Below, piece after piece: positions 9,901-22,639 of a DNA stretch of 64,000 nucleotides; the stretch's first letter is position 1, and each line of letters begins with the position of its first letter. Origin of the DNA: Emydura subglobosa (taxonomy: Eukaryota > Chordata > Testudines > Chelidae); assembly GCA_007922225.1 (NCBI GenBank), contig ML679958.1, positions 58,112,838 to 58,176,837 on the forward strand, read 5' to 3'. Below the pieces are notes generated by a model. It was not told the origin of the DNA. It worked only from the letters and a program-made list of their open reading frames with translations, and searched no databases. Made by a program: the position numbers and the translations under genes.

Positions 9901-12900
9901 ATCTCTTCCACGACATTAAAACTATCACATTGCACAACCTATATATTTGTATCCTGTATACTATGCAGATTCCTATGGCTTGCATTAGACAAGTAAAGCA
10001 GGAGAAGGTATACAAGTGCACCATGACTGAGCTAATGTACTGGTTAGTACAGGGGCTTCTACAGTTGTGTAACCTTCTCAGTTTCTGACTTTTTTTCCCT
10101 CTCCCCCAAGGAAGGTGTTCATAAAGGGAGTGAAGGAAAAGCCTATGGGATCCTTCCCATGCCCGCACCCTCAAATAAAGTGGATGTGTACTTTTTATCA
10201 AAATTCAGTCTTCCTTTGTGCAACATATAAATCCTCGTTCAGAGATAAGGAAAACAGTTATATATCCCAAGCATTTCAACTCATGGAAGATTGAACTCAC
10301 CGCACGCTGATCCTAACACCATTTGCCAGGGTTTATTATTCATTGACTCAGTCTGTCTTCAATTGGGCTTTCCAACACTGTTCTGTCCCATCACTTCTAT
10401 GTTGTGTTGGGCTCTTAATAAGGGAAAAAAGGCTTTTGCCTAAGCCATGTCTAAAAAGAATCCTGTGTAGGCCAACTGCTTCCAAATAAAGAAAATGGGA
10501 TTTGGCTAACCCCAGTAAATTAATAGTGCTTTCTTTTACTTTGGGAGCAACACACACAGAATCCTGGATCTCTTCTAAACAGTGCTTTATGAAGTCTGCT
10601 AATAACTTAAGTGTTAGGTGAAAGGCTCTTCAAATCCACTTTTTTACGCTGGAGGCAGATACCTTCCTAGATTTAAGCAGGAAATTTACTGGTTCCCGAG
10701 GGTGAATATAGCCAGGAGTGTTTATCTTTCAGATTCCAGGACAACAAGTTCAGCTTTAGAAACTAGATTTAAAGCGCCTGGTCGGGGAGACTGTGTCCAA
10801 GTCATGAAGGTACTGATTTATAAACCAACACTATTGCTAGTTGTGGGAAGCAAGAACTTCAGAGCCAAAAAGGTATTATCAAAATGGTGACATTTGCATC
10901 CTGAATTCCTCTGGTTATCATCAGTAAGTGTGAGGGAAAAGGAGATATTTATACACTCTTTCTACTCCACTAATGCTGCTTCTTGCCAACAATCCCCCTC
11001 TAACTTTGTTCAAAACCCTTTCCTTCCAACTCTATCACCGCCTCACTCTCTGCCCAGCATCTTGTCAACTTCTTTAAATGCAAAATTGATGGGATCCAGC
11101 CTTTACACCATTCCCTTGTTCCTCTTTGACACTGTCAAATCAATTAGCTAATGGCTAGCCAGCATGAGTCAGACTGATTTTAAAAATATTCAACGTGATT
11201 CAGAATCACCATATTGTGCACGTAACTTATGTAGAGAGTGAGCTTATTACTGCTCCTCATTTTCCAACCCACTTGCCTCTTATGGGTACTCACATCTTAT
11301 TTAAGATGAGACTAGCCTCTTTGGGGGCAGGGACTGGCTTTTTATGCATTCAAACAGATTAAGACCAACGTGACTCTGATCATGAGTGAGGCAGTTGAAC
11401 AATATTGCAGCATAAAAGAGCCTTCTTTTAAACCCCATATTTTATTCTAAGGGCTCTATATGTCTGTCTACCTTAAAATCTCTATTTCTGAACTTGCCCT
11501 CATCCCGTCACACCTCTTAGCCCACTTTCTTTTCCTCTCTTCTTCCTTTCTCATTTCTTATCAATATCTTCTCGGGCTCTTTCCCCCTCTGTATTAGCAT
11601 GTTGCTAATGTTACTTAACATTTCTCACCTGCTCCCCATACCATTAAAATTGCACCTTGCTGAAGCTGGATACAAGCTTAAACAAGTGATTAAGCAGAGA
11701 GACTGAAATAGCCACTCAACTCAGGGGTGCTTCCTTCAAGACATGGGAAAGGTTACATTGCTGTTTCCAGTGATGGTCACATTCCATGAACAGAAGATCC
11801 TGACAGGCCAAAATGTAAAACTGGCACCTTTCAGATTTTTTCTTAAGGGGACAAGTTACAATAATGTACGTTACCCTAAGATATAGGCCAATTATGAAAA
11901 TAATTTTTAGGTCTAAATTTTCACACATACAGCACCCATTTATCTAACAAATGGATAAAAGCTCAGCAGCTTCCACTGATCTCAACAGGAGTTGCTGGAT
12001 GCTGAGATCTTTAGACAGTTAAACTAGTGGTTAGGTTTTCAAATGGGACTGGTTTTGAAAATCTGGCCCTAAATGCCTAATTTATGTTTCACCACTTTTT
12101 GCCTTTTAATTACTTTTTACATTCCATTCAGCTTGGGCAAACTGGTTAGGGTCTCAGTTTGGTTTCATTTTGGTTCTCACACATTGCTGTTGTGTTCCTA
12201 GTGCAGCAGAGGAATGTTTTTTAAAAAGCTTTTTATTGGAATTAAAAAGGTATTCCATAAAAACACTTCTTTTCTATTTTGAGAGATTTTAAAGCAATTG
12301 GCCAAGGAGTCATAAAATGTGTTTATACTCAAAACTGCCTTCGTTCACCAGTTACATTCCTCTTTTTATAATATACTTTTTATATTGTAAAACAGTTCAG
12401 TTGCCAATAAAATATTCACATCTGTTTATATAACATGCATGCTAATTATCCACATGTTAAAGAAATGAACACTTCTCTAAAAATTCCAAAAATATTTTCA
12501 TTTTTGGATTTTTAGTCTTCCACTTCTGCATCAACTTGATTTTTTTTTAACTAGGTAAAACTGCCATTGCAGTCATGGAAACACATACTAATAAAGAAGG
12601 TAAAATAGCACTGCAGTATTTTAAGACCAATTACTGTTAGGCCATGTGCATATGTTTGAAAGAGGAAAGAATGAGGTGTAAGACGCATGTTTTAAAAAGC
12701 TCCCTTTACCGCATAATGGGAAAGAAGAGTCAGAAGCTGCCACACTGCTGTGTGTGGATTATGTAATACCCAGATAATCGGCCAATCAGATTCCTGGGCA
12801 GGCTGAACACGTCTAAAGACCTACAATTCTGTTTCTGAAAGATGCTTCTTACTGTGGAACTGACTCTTAATATTACACGGAGGTGGAAGCCTCTTCATTT

Positions 12901-14404
12901 TAATTAACTGAAGCCATTTGCCTCACTGCTTTTTATATATTTCAGTGCTTTATTCTTAATGGCATCATAAAGTTACCTCTGTTTATATTATACTGGGTCT
13001 CATTCACAGGAAGTTCAGGATAGATTTACTCAGCTTTGCTTAAAATTATTATTGTCTAACACAGAACTGCTCACAATACACACTGATACAGATAGTGTCA
13101 TTTACCCACTCTTCCTGAGGGCAGGATATATTTTGGTATGTAGCTTTAATACTTTAGTATTCCATCCCAACAATAATTAAAACACTATATTCATTAGGAA
13201 GCAGAAACTTATTAACCGTTTAGTTCTAATATACCAGGTTAGTGGTACACTGGGATCAGCCACAGAGATCCGAGCACTGATCATCATTTAACAGCTCCTT
13301 CCTTTCCTCTGCAGCTGACCTCTTCATTTCCATCCCAACCCATGCAGTTTCCTCCGGCTGGAAGGTAGGGGCTTGGAAAAGCTGTTACTCCTCATGTTTC
13401 TGAATTATCTGGGTCTGATAGCACCAAGCTCATCATGGTGGCTCACTGAGATGGTACTTTTTCCCCTAGTGGATGCTGCTTGTGCTCAAGGATGTAACTT
13501 TCAGGCTCTCTCCAGCCTGAGTATAGCACTAACAGGTATGAAGAAAATCTTCAAAGCGACTTAAATAGAAACTGATGCAGTGACATCTGTCTGAGTTAAA
13601 CACTCAACCCTAGATCTAGCAATTTAAATGTCACCACTGCTCGCTATTTCTCTGTTGATCAAAGCACACAAGCAAATGGGTCATCATATTATGAAAAGCT
13701 GCACAATCTACTGTGAGTAGCGCATCTCATCAGTGTTACGAAGGGGTGGAGCTTGGAAGAGTACCACCATTTAACCCTCTCCCCCAAAACCAATACCGGA
13801 TTCTCATTACTCAGGGACCAATCTGAATATAGATACACCCTTTAATACTCGTATGACTAAAACATCAGTTATTCCAGTTATTCCCAGTAAGAAAGTTGCA
13901 TTTGTAATCTGGGCTCCAAAGTGGTTTTAAGATTTTTTCCTAATTAATGAACACAATCTCAGGGGTGGAATGCTCTCCCATTCAATGCCAATGACATGCA
14001 AATTCACATCCTTAAAGAACATCTGACATCTAATGGAAACATGATATACACACAAATTTTGCTTAACATATTCTGTGATTTTCTCTTGCCTTGCACCTTT
14101 ATTACTAAAGTCATTAGCATAGAAACTGTTTCTTAGGGAATCAGTGACTGCGGTTCATTCCCCACCAGCAAGCATACTCCTCTGACACTGCATTTGGTTG
14201 CTGTAGAGAACAGGAGATCAAACAAAATCAGAAAACTGTAAAAGAGAAACAACCAGCTGCATCTGATAAAACTCTTAAGATGTTAATTTCACACACACAT
14301 CATTCATACTCAAGGGTGGAGAAAGACAAATAAAAACAAATATATATCAGTTGTCTGACAAGGATTCTGCTTAGGAAAAAAAATATTCCAAAAGACAGAG
14401 ACTA
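7000..14404. other. Unassigned AT-rich DNA with scattered low-complexity sequence
   Basis: No supported gene. It includes an A17 run at about 7782-7798, a purine-rich stretch at 8092-8150, and an L3-like fragment listed separately (11285-11360). Open frames here are under about 110 codons, overlap on opposite strands and have no recognisable motif. One stretch at 13315-13364 has good splice-like borders and is discussed in the findings. Confidence 0.45.
11285..11360 (+). repeat. L3-like LINE 3' fragment
   Basis: 'cttatttaagatgagactag' followed by 'cctctttgggggcagggact' matches the layout of the L3-like 3' signature also seen at 2625-2790. Short and diverged. Confidence 0.45.
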
Positions 14405-14990
14405 AGGACACATTAAAAATAAATTTGGTTTATTAGATATTTATAGATTTCAGGAACAGAAGGGACAATTGTGATCAAGTCTTACTTTCTGCATAATGGG
14501 ATCAAAGAACTCTCCAAAATAATTCTTAGAACGTCTTTTAGAAAAACATCCTACCTTCTTTTAAAAAATTGGTAAGCTGTTCCAATGGTTAATTATGCTC
14601 ACTATTAAAATTATATGCCTTATTTCCAGTCTGGAATGGTAACACTTTTCTATAAATAAGCCATAAAGATTTAGTACCCCAAACACATCAGTGCCTGCTA
14701 AGGATTCAAGTATGCAGTTATATCCATACCATAACACAATCCTGCCACCTTGTGGTGCACTGGCAAAAAGACAATATCATGCTGTGGTATCTTCCTTTAT
14801 AAATATATTTAAGAATTTATCTTCTAAAAACTGGATAATATTCAAGACCGCATTCCTCATTCATATATTGGCCATTTTATATCCATACTGAAGAGCCCAA
14901 GATGTTAATTTCCAGTATGTACAGCAGTTATAGACTGCTAGAAAAAAGTCATCTTCCACTTCCAAGCTTATTTACCATTTCACCTTGCTC
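14405..14990 (-). mobile_element. Old CR1 3' end, interrupted
   Basis: The words 'cagaagggacaattgtgatc', 'ttccaatggttaatta' and 'gccttatttccagtctg' follow the antisense order of an older amniote CR1 3' end. After about 230 bp of unrelated sequence (about 14660-14885) the pattern resumes with 'gaagagccca' and 'cttatagactg'-like words. This suggests a later insertion of unknown type or a replaced segment. Non-coding and strongly diverged. Confidence 0.5.
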
Positions 14991-17631
14991 AGTCAACTGT
15001 CAGAAGCAGATTGTATTTGCAACTTAGTACTCCTCTGGTCTTGAAGGACTCATGCAATAACTAAAAAACAAAAACTTACATGTATCACACTAAAGAACTA
15101 CCTTTATTGGGTTAAACATAATTGCAAACATTTCACTGGCCACTAGGTAGCACTACTTGATAAGTTTAAACACAGTAACAGACTTGCCATGGAAAACAAC
15201 TGTACTATTACAATTCAATTTAATTTGAGTCTTAAAAAATGTTTCTTAACTCTCAAAATTATCTCCTTATTCTAACAACCTACAGCTGGTACCTCCTGTC
15301 TAATCCCAACCTTCACACAGCCCTGTCTGCTCTTTTTTCCCCAAAGTCTCTCCTCTACCGCCACCTACTGTCTAAATTAATTTCTTCTGCATTAAAAATA
15401 AAGAACCTATAGTACCATCATATGCAAACAATATAAAATCAAGGCAATCTTCTGCTTCCCTGATGTCATCTCTCCAGCACACTGTTGCGTCTCCTTGTGA
15501 ACTCCTTGAGGAATGTGCTGTACCTTCACTTTTAGGAGCCAAATCTCCTTAGCCCTTACACAAGTACACAAAGGGGATGACACAAAAGGAGCCTCTTCTA
15601 CCCCTTTGCATGTCCCACATAAGGGCCAGGCAGATCCGCAACATCATTTGGCCAGCCTATACCTTGCACGCTTGCAAATTCAGTTAGTAAAAAAATACAT
15701 ATACTTGCAATTAAAAGCATTACCTGATCTCCTTGGAATACAATAGATGTCACTCTGGAGGAAAGACTGCAACTCACGGTCCTTTTCACATCTGTTACTA
15801 GGCAGGCAGTCTTGACTGCATAAAAGGCCTCCAGCATGAACCAAGCATTTCCTTCCCCATCCTCTTCCCTCACAGTATTTATTCTAAATTGCAGAGGAAA
15901 CCCAACAAAAACGAACTCCCCAAAGTAATATTTCCCTGACCCAAAACTCTCAGAAGAACAAACGGACAAAAGTGGGTTGTACACAGAAAGCAAGAAAGGA
16001 TTTCAATATAATAATGCACAAACCTTTAGCAATCTCTCTCCAATAATCGGTATGAGATAGGTGATGTCTCCAAGTCAGGGCACAATAATGTTCCCATAAA
16101 AGCAAGATTATCTTTGCAATAGATTCCTGAGCATTAACTCTGAAAAAGCTGTTTTTGAGCCAGAACTGACTTAGTTTTCTCTCCCCGAATAAACATATGA
16201 AACCAGTGTGTGTACAGTACAGATCTGATTAAATTCCCACTCTTGGGATACGGAGAAAGAAGCAATTATTGCTTTGCTTGCTCAGAGTCTGCTTTGAGAA
16301 TCTGCTTTTGTTTTTGAATGGAGACAGAAGAGACAATGATCTGTAACAGACTCAGAACATATGACTCCTTTCTGGATAGAATTACTCTCTGAAAGTCCAA
16401 ATCATCAAATGAGACACCGGATAAATCAAACTCTAAACAACTAAGCAAGTTACCAAATGGTAATTAGAGTAACATATTGGAATAAGTGTCAACTACCGAT
16501 GAAAAGGGAACCACATTTCAAGTTAGACAGGTGTATCTCAGCACAATGAAAGTTTGCATTTTCCCTTCAAAATAGTTCCCTTCAAAATAGCAGGTCTGTT
16601 AATCAAATTCGTTCTCCTCCCCTCTACCACAAAGCCCAGTCTCATTTTTCTTATTTCCATATATTGAGTACGCTCTCACATTAACTGGATTACCATTTTC
16701 CTACCAGTACGTTTTAAATGAATCATCCACAATGGCTGATTAAGTTTACCTTTTCCAAGATTCAATCCCCAGGAGGCCATTAGCTCAGTCTAGAGCAAAC
16801 ATGATCATGCATGCCCATGATTTTGCAGTTTCCTATAATAACCATTTACCCTTGACTAGATCTACCAATCTTTTTCTCACAAGGCACCACAAATAGTTAG
16901 CATGAACCTTTGACCTCTTAGTCTATTTAAAACAACAGGATCTCTCTCCCACTGAATTATTCCAATGAATAATTACAATTTATCTTGAAACAAGTTATTA
17001 AGGGAGTCAAAGGCTTTGGATTTGAATCCCAAACAATGTCTGCTTGCATGGCTAGGAATGCTTAAATATATAGGGAGGGGATGATTCACTGGAAAGTATG
17101 GATAAAAAACTGACTCAGAGTGCAGTGTGTCTAAAGAGCCATATTTTATTAAATGGAAGTTTAATACGTTTAGCAGTTTATAATTAAAACTCTTAATATA
17201 GTAGTTAAATATCAGTTTTCATTATTTTTGTTTTGTTTTAAAAACTCCCCATTTTGTGACGAACCCATATCAGAAATATGAAAATATAATTGCTTTCTTT
17301 AATGTTTTAACTGTTTTCACCTTCCCTGCTTGGCAGTTTTTCTCCTTCTCACATGGCAAACACTGTTTCTCCTGCCCCTCTCAGCAGGTCCCCCACAGAG
17401 CGCCAGTCAACTTGGCAAAGAATTATTCCTTGCTTGCCAAAAGCATCACTAATATAAAAATAATGCCAGGATACTTTGGTTAGTAAATCTGTGCTCCTTC
17501 TGCAGAGGCAGAACAAACATATTGCCAGGTCAAGCATTAATATAAACTATTATTTTGCTCAGCCCAGCAGTATGAAAGCTCACAAGACAAGAACCAGCTA
17601 TACCATGAATAAACTGTAAAAAGGAAGATTA
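14991..17631. other. Unassigned AT-rich DNA
   Basis: No gene or clear repeat. The two opposing frames at 15513-15746 (+) and 15598-15993 (-) overlap and show no motif. Confidence 0.45.
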
Positions 17632-17860
17632 CTCACCTCTAACTTAATTTCTTCAATTATATTGCCTCTGCAGATTCTGCATCCTGGGGAGGACACACCC
17701 CATAAAGTCCCCCAAGGAGTGAGGACACAGCAGAAGCAATCTCCAAAGGAGAATTAGTACTTCATAGTTTTTCCAGCTGGCATATCCAAACTTAGTCCTG
17801 GAACATGACATCTTGATGAAAACTGATGTCATCTGTGAAACTGGGGACTCAATGGGCAAG
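17632..17860. repeat. Possible DIRS-like terminal repeat (divergent family)
   Basis: The stretch opens with attactcacc, then taactt, then tttcttcaa. This is the same skeleton as the DIRS left end at 28656 (ttactcacc, agtaatg, ttctttga). It then becomes GC-richer than its surroundings ('cctggggaggacacacccc'). No second, inverted copy was found nearby. Tentative. Confidence 0.25.
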
Positions 17861-18092
17861 ACAGTAAACCATTCTACAAATCTGATTTAATAATGGTTTA
17901 ACCATCATAATAAAATCTAAAACTAGACTTAAAATCTTTTGTCATTCCTATCGATAGATACTAGGCAGATGACAAAGGAGTTTGATGTTCAAAAAAGCTA
18001 TGTATGATAAAGTACAACACAGAGCAGCAGAAAATCTACATGCCACAGTTTTAAACAGGCTGGAAAGGAGTACACAGATAAATGGTGTACTG

Positions 18093-18129
18093 TTTCTTTA
18101 TAAATCTGCAGTCCAGATTTATAAAGAAA
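18093..18129. other. Perfect 16-bp hairpin with 5-nt loop
   Basis: TTTCTTTATAAATCTG at 18093-18108 is followed by cagtc and then by its exact reverse complement at 18114-18129. The dyad makes near-identical open frames appear on both strands (17982-18206 and 17998-18222); neither looks like a gene. It may be the centre of a worn-down palindromic element, but no longer arms are visible. Confidence 0.9.
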
Positions 18130-18222
18130 GGAAAAGTCTTTATTTAGTGACTCATTGCAAACTATGGAATAGGCAGCTAGAGCATCCTTATGCGTTACTA
18201 TTCTAACATGACTGGAATACAA

Positions 18223-20008
18223 TTATGGTTGCTGGTTAGATCATCCTGGAATACAGGGGTATATCTGTTCATCTTCTACACTTACATTATATAAACGTGT
18301 CTGTCAACATCAGGCATTCGCAAGTGCATGCCACAGCCTTAAACTGCAATCTCTATGTGACCAGTTTTGAAAAGTTTGTATAGTCCCTTCAAACTTAAAT
18401 GATCCCAATAAAATAGAACTTGGATCTACTGATGGTTCATCAAAGCAAGGCTTATACAGACACAAGACAGAGGTATTTCATCATCAAATAGGATGCATCA
18501 CAATTATCATTCAAAATAAAAGCTAAATTACAACTGTTATTACTATAGACCAGGATAACAGTTCATGGCAGCAACATCCAAACATTGTTCTTATTTGGAG
18601 AAATATATTTTGAATTAGTTCAAAGTTTATAAAACTTTAAGCAAGAAGATAATCATACAAGAAACCCAGGAAGGAAACAATGTAATCATTTATTGTTATT
18701 TCTCACAAAATCCTGTCTGTAGTACAAAGCTGACCATATAGATGCGGGCCTTGTTTCATGGTTATCCTAGCCAGTTAAAACACTGTTCCATCTTGCAGTG
18801 TAAATTAAACTAAATCCCATTCCCAAATCATCCTAAAGAGAAATGTTCTAGCATGATTTGGGGATACAATTACAACTTCATTCAACTCCATTTATGCTAT
18901 ACGTTTAAACAGTGACTGGAGACACCTGTGTTGTATCTGGGCTTGCTGTAATTGGATTTTATAGTGTTGACAAGATATGACAACATTTGTTCAAACTGGA
19001 AGGATCTCATCTACTTCAGAGGGGAACGAAGTGATTCAGAATATTCTTTAAAACATTCGCAGAACCGTGCAAACATTTTGTCAGTGTAGACCAAATTTAG
19101 CTATGTGATAAACCATTTTTAAAAATTAATGTGCTGTACTAAGTTTAACAGATGGCTTTAGATGATGTTAACGAGAATACTGCACAAATTAAAATTAGGA
19201 CCAAAATGTTCCAAGCAAAAATCTGCTGGTGTTTTTTTCTATAAAGAGAAAATGTATAGCTGCAGATTCTCCATCTTGGTGTTCTGGAGAGGTCTCTCTA
19301 AACCTCAAGACTGTTTCCTTGAAATTACTGGATGACAATGTTTCATTCAAAATGCTCAGTTACTGGCTACTTAAATCACAGTAACAAAATTCATTAGAGG
19401 GAAAATATTTAAAGAAAAAATAAAGTTTAAAGAATGAATGAGTAAACAAATCTAAACCAGAGAAGAATTAACATCTAGAAAAAAATATCTAGGGAGAAAA
19501 AAGACTTGAAGCATAAGAGGAGGAAATCTGATAATAGAATATTATACATTGTTTAAAGGAAGAGCATAGATTTTTCAGGCTAAGATGGTCTGAGAAGCAG
19601 AAATAATATCCTGACATTAAGGATGGAAATGTTCATTGCAGGTTGTTGGGAAGTATTTATAATACCAAGAGCAACTGGGCAGAGAACATGAATATTACGT
19701 TCAGCAGAGATACCGTCACTGCTGATATTCTAGAACAAGTTATTGGGAATGATTCAGACTGGATGACTGAAAGCGACTTTTCTAGTCTGTGATTTATGGG
19801 TCACAATAGCAGTTATTTAGAATGAAACTGTTACAAAGTTCGTTAACCACAGTATGCAAACCAAGATAACAGTTTTTATTCTCTATATACTTTCATTAAT
19901 ATAGTTTTCCATATTTTGAACCATCAGAATTTTGATTAGGTAGAGATCTATTCCCACATGCTAATTTTATTTGAAAACAAAAAATACCATAGTTTTGCAG
20001 CCCTTACT
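18223..20008. other. Unassigned AT-rich DNA
   Basis: No gene, RNA gene or recognisable repeat seen. Confidence 0.5.
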
Positions 20009-20425
20009 CATAGGAACATAGGTATTGCCATATGCGATAAGACCGAGGTCCATCTAATCCGGTACCATGTCTCTGACAGTGGCCAAAAGCAGATGTTTCA
20101 GAAGAGGATGTAAGAACCTTTCACTAGGCAAATGTGGGACAGTAGTTAAGACCTGACGAATGATGTTTAATATCCCTTCCAACATTTTTTGTGGTAATAA
20201 ACAATAACTGGATCATATTCTTGATAGCAACACAAATATCCAACCCCTTTTTGCATCTTGTAAATTCTTGGCCTCAACAACTTCCTTTTGCAACAAGTTC
20301 TATAATGTAATTCATACACTGTGAAAAAATGTTTCCTCTTACCAACTTTGAATTTGCCATCTTTTAATTGTATTGAACAGACCCTTCTTTTTATGCCAAA
20401 GACAGGAAAAATAGAAGTTCCTAGC
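20009..20425 (-). mobile_element. Older CR1 3' end (5'-truncated)
   Basis: The plus strand shows the reverse complement of a CR1 3' end: 'ataggaacataggtattgcc', 'gtccatctaat', 'ctctgacagtggcc', 'cttggcctcaacaac' and 'gtgaaaaaatgtttcc'. On the minus strand a 109-codon frame (20167-20496) covers the end of the CR1 reverse transcriptase reading region but is degraded. The subfamily differs from that of the copies at 21.2-25.05 kb. Similarity fades at about 20425. Confidence 0.7.
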
Positions 20426-20679
20426 CATCTGTTAAGTAATGGCAACAACAAAATTGTGGTTCTTTCATCTTTTTCTAACACAGAGGTACTTTCCACTATG
20501 GTACTTTCCAGATTACTGAACTCTGATATCTACTGGATAGTAGGGTTGGGACACATTAGAAATGTTTATGATCGACAGATGCTTGCTAAAATTATGAACA
20601 AATGAAGATAAGCAGAGTCGTCTGAACGTGGCAGCTATAAACTCAGGCTCTAAAACACCACACATATTCTTCTCATGGT

Positions 20680-20880
20680 CAGACACATTTGTTCTCAACT
20701 TTTTTGTGTCTGGGACCCAAAAGCACATATAGACATCCCAAACAATTCTCACAATCTTTGCTGCCACAAAGTACTGGGAGATGATCACAGCAAAGAACCT
20801 TGGTTGTTCTGACACAAAAGAAACCAAGTGAAAGGAGCTGGTTAGGGGTGTCTGGACTTGAAGCTTCTGCACCATTAACA
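20680..20880. repeat. Possible hAT-derived fragment
   Basis: 'ttgttctcaactttttt' followed by 'gtgtctgggaccc' resembles the start of hAT MITEs of the 'ggttctcaacctttt' type. The opposite end and TSD are not identified. A 122-codon minus-strand frame (20513-20881) spans it with no recognisable motif. Confidence 0.3.
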
Positions 20881-21430
20881 AAAATAAGAAGAATCTTACT
20901 ATTTGTAAAAATTAAAAGAGAAGACTCAATCTTGGGGTGGAAAAGAGCCCCTTAAGCTTAATTTATGCATTTTGTTATTTGGGAATTTAATGCTAAAAAA
21001 GTGCATGTTCACTTACTGTCCACTTACAGAAGGTAAAGCCCAAATGTAATTTAGAAGAGCAAGGCCTCATCTAAAGTACAAAAGTTCACCAGATTAATCA
21101 AATCAATTTAAAATTTGACCTAGTTAAACTAGTGCAAAGCCCTAATGCAGACACCTAGATTGGTACTGATTTAGTCAAACTGGTACATTTTCTAGTATGT
21201 AAGAACATACTGGGCCAGACCAATGGTCCACCTAGCCTATTAGTCTATCTTCCGACAGGAGCAAACGCTCAGATGCTTCAGAGAGAATGAACAGAACAGG
21301 CAATCATCTATACCCTGTCATCCACACCCAGCTTCTGGTAAACAGAGGCTAGGGATACCCAGAGTATGGGGTTGCATCATGACTATCTTGGCTAATAGTC
21401 ACTGATGGTCCTTTCTTTCTAGAAACGTAT

Positions 21431-21646
21431 CTAATTTTTTTTTTTTTTTTTTAAACCCACTATAGTTTTGGCCTTCACAACATCTGGCAACAAGTTCCAC
21501 AGGTTGACTGTGCTTTGTGAAAAGAAATACTTCCTTTTGTTTGTTTTAAACCTGCTGCCTGTTAATTTCATTAGGTAACCCCTTATTCTTGTGTTACGTG
21601 AAGGAGTCAATAATACTTCCTTATTCATTTTCTCCACACCACTCAT
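21431..21646 (-). pseudogene. CR1 reverse transcriptase ORF, C-terminal remnant (outer copy)
   Basis: A 71-codon frame encodes the end of CR1 ORF2, recognised by a Gly-Val-Glu-Lys stretch, '[11 protein letters not shown]' and '[11 protein letters not shown]'. This C-terminal tail follows the thumb and connection region in CR1 proteins. The run of lysines at the very end comes from an expanded T-run in the DNA. It is a fragment, cut from its upstream part by frameshifts and by the hAT insertion. Confidence 0.75.
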
Positions 21647-21877
21647 GATTTTATAGATCTCTATTATATCCCCCCTTAGTCATCTCTTTTCTAAAATGAG
21701 AAATCCCAGTCTTTTTAATCTCTCCTCGTAGGGAAGCTTAATCATTATTGTTGCCCTTCTTTGTGCCTTTTCCCATTCTAATATAGCTTTCTTGAGATGG
21801 GGTGACCAGAACTGCACACAGCATTAGGGTATGGAAGTATCATGGATTTATATAGTGGCATTATATTTCTGTATTAT

Positions 21878-22377
21878 CAGGGATCCTAATTTTCCATGAT
21901 AAAAAACGAAAATTCTCTGATAAAAATATAAAAATCTGCATTTTTCCATGATTAAAATGAAATGCTGAACTTTAGTTTCCCTAGTATGTATCAGTTGAAC
22001 ACAGTATTCTATTGATATACAGTAGAACCCCGTTTTTCCAAGCCTCCATTATCCGGCTCTCTATGTTAATCAAACCACCAACTGCTTGGGGTTTACTGCC
22101 CAACCCTGCCGCTGTCAGCACCAGGCAGCTGGTGGTTCGGTTAACATGGAGGCTCAGATAAACGGGATTCTATTGTATGTAAGTATAAAATGCATTCAAA
22201 AGTCAACCACGAGAGGGGGAGGTTATGCACACGGAATAAGTGACATTGGTACTTTCAGTAAAATTTAGTTAAATAGTTAATATATGTTTTATTTTTTCAC
22301 AAAATGTAAAACTAAAGATTCTCTGTAAAACGCAAATTCCACATTTTTTTGTGGCAAACAGATTTCTAGGACCCCTG
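21878..22377. mobile_element. hAT-like non-autonomous element nested in CR1
   Basis: The ends cagggatccta and, inverted, caggggtcctag form terminal inverted repeats. The flanking octamers tgtattat (21870-21877) and attattat (22378-22385) match at 6 of 8 positions, as in a worn 8-bp hAT TSD. Removing the element rejoins the CR1 sequence 'tttctgt..attatctatcc'. The element is about 500 bp, of which about 156 bp is a later MITE insertion. No transposase is present. Confidence 0.7.
22020..22175. mobile_element. pogo/Tigger-like MITE nested in the hAT-like element
   Basis: The left end cagtagaaccccgttttt and the right end, inverted, caatagaatcccgtttat pair over at least 18 bp, and pairing continues through 'cctccattatccgg'-like words. 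It is flanked by TA on both sides (22018-22019 and 22176-22177), the target duplication of pogo/Tigger (Tc1/mariner superfamily) elements. 156 bp, no coding capacity. This is the youngest layer of a three-level nest. Confidence 0.8.
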
Positions 22378-22639
22378 ATTATTATCTATCCCTTTCCTAA
22401 TGGTTCCAAACATTCTGTTCACTTTTCTGCCTGCCATTGCACATCGAGTGGATTGTTTTCAGAGAACTATCAACGACTCCAAGTTCTCTTTCACGAGTGG
22501 TAACAGCTAATTTAGATCCCTTCATTTTCTATGTATAGTTGGGATTATATGTTCCAATGTGCATTTATCAACACTGAATTTCATCTCCATTTCTGTTGCC
22601 CATCCCCCAGTTTTGAAAAATCTCTTTGTAAATCTTCCG

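Noticed and set aside
15513..15993. Overlapping frames on both strands (77 codons + and 131 codons -)
   Set aside because: No motif, no splice or promoter context, and they overlap antiparallel. The 131-codon frame is the longer but has no recognised fold.
17982..18222. Two 74-codon frames on opposite strands over the same bases
   Set aside because: They mirror one another because of the perfect hairpin at 18093-18129.
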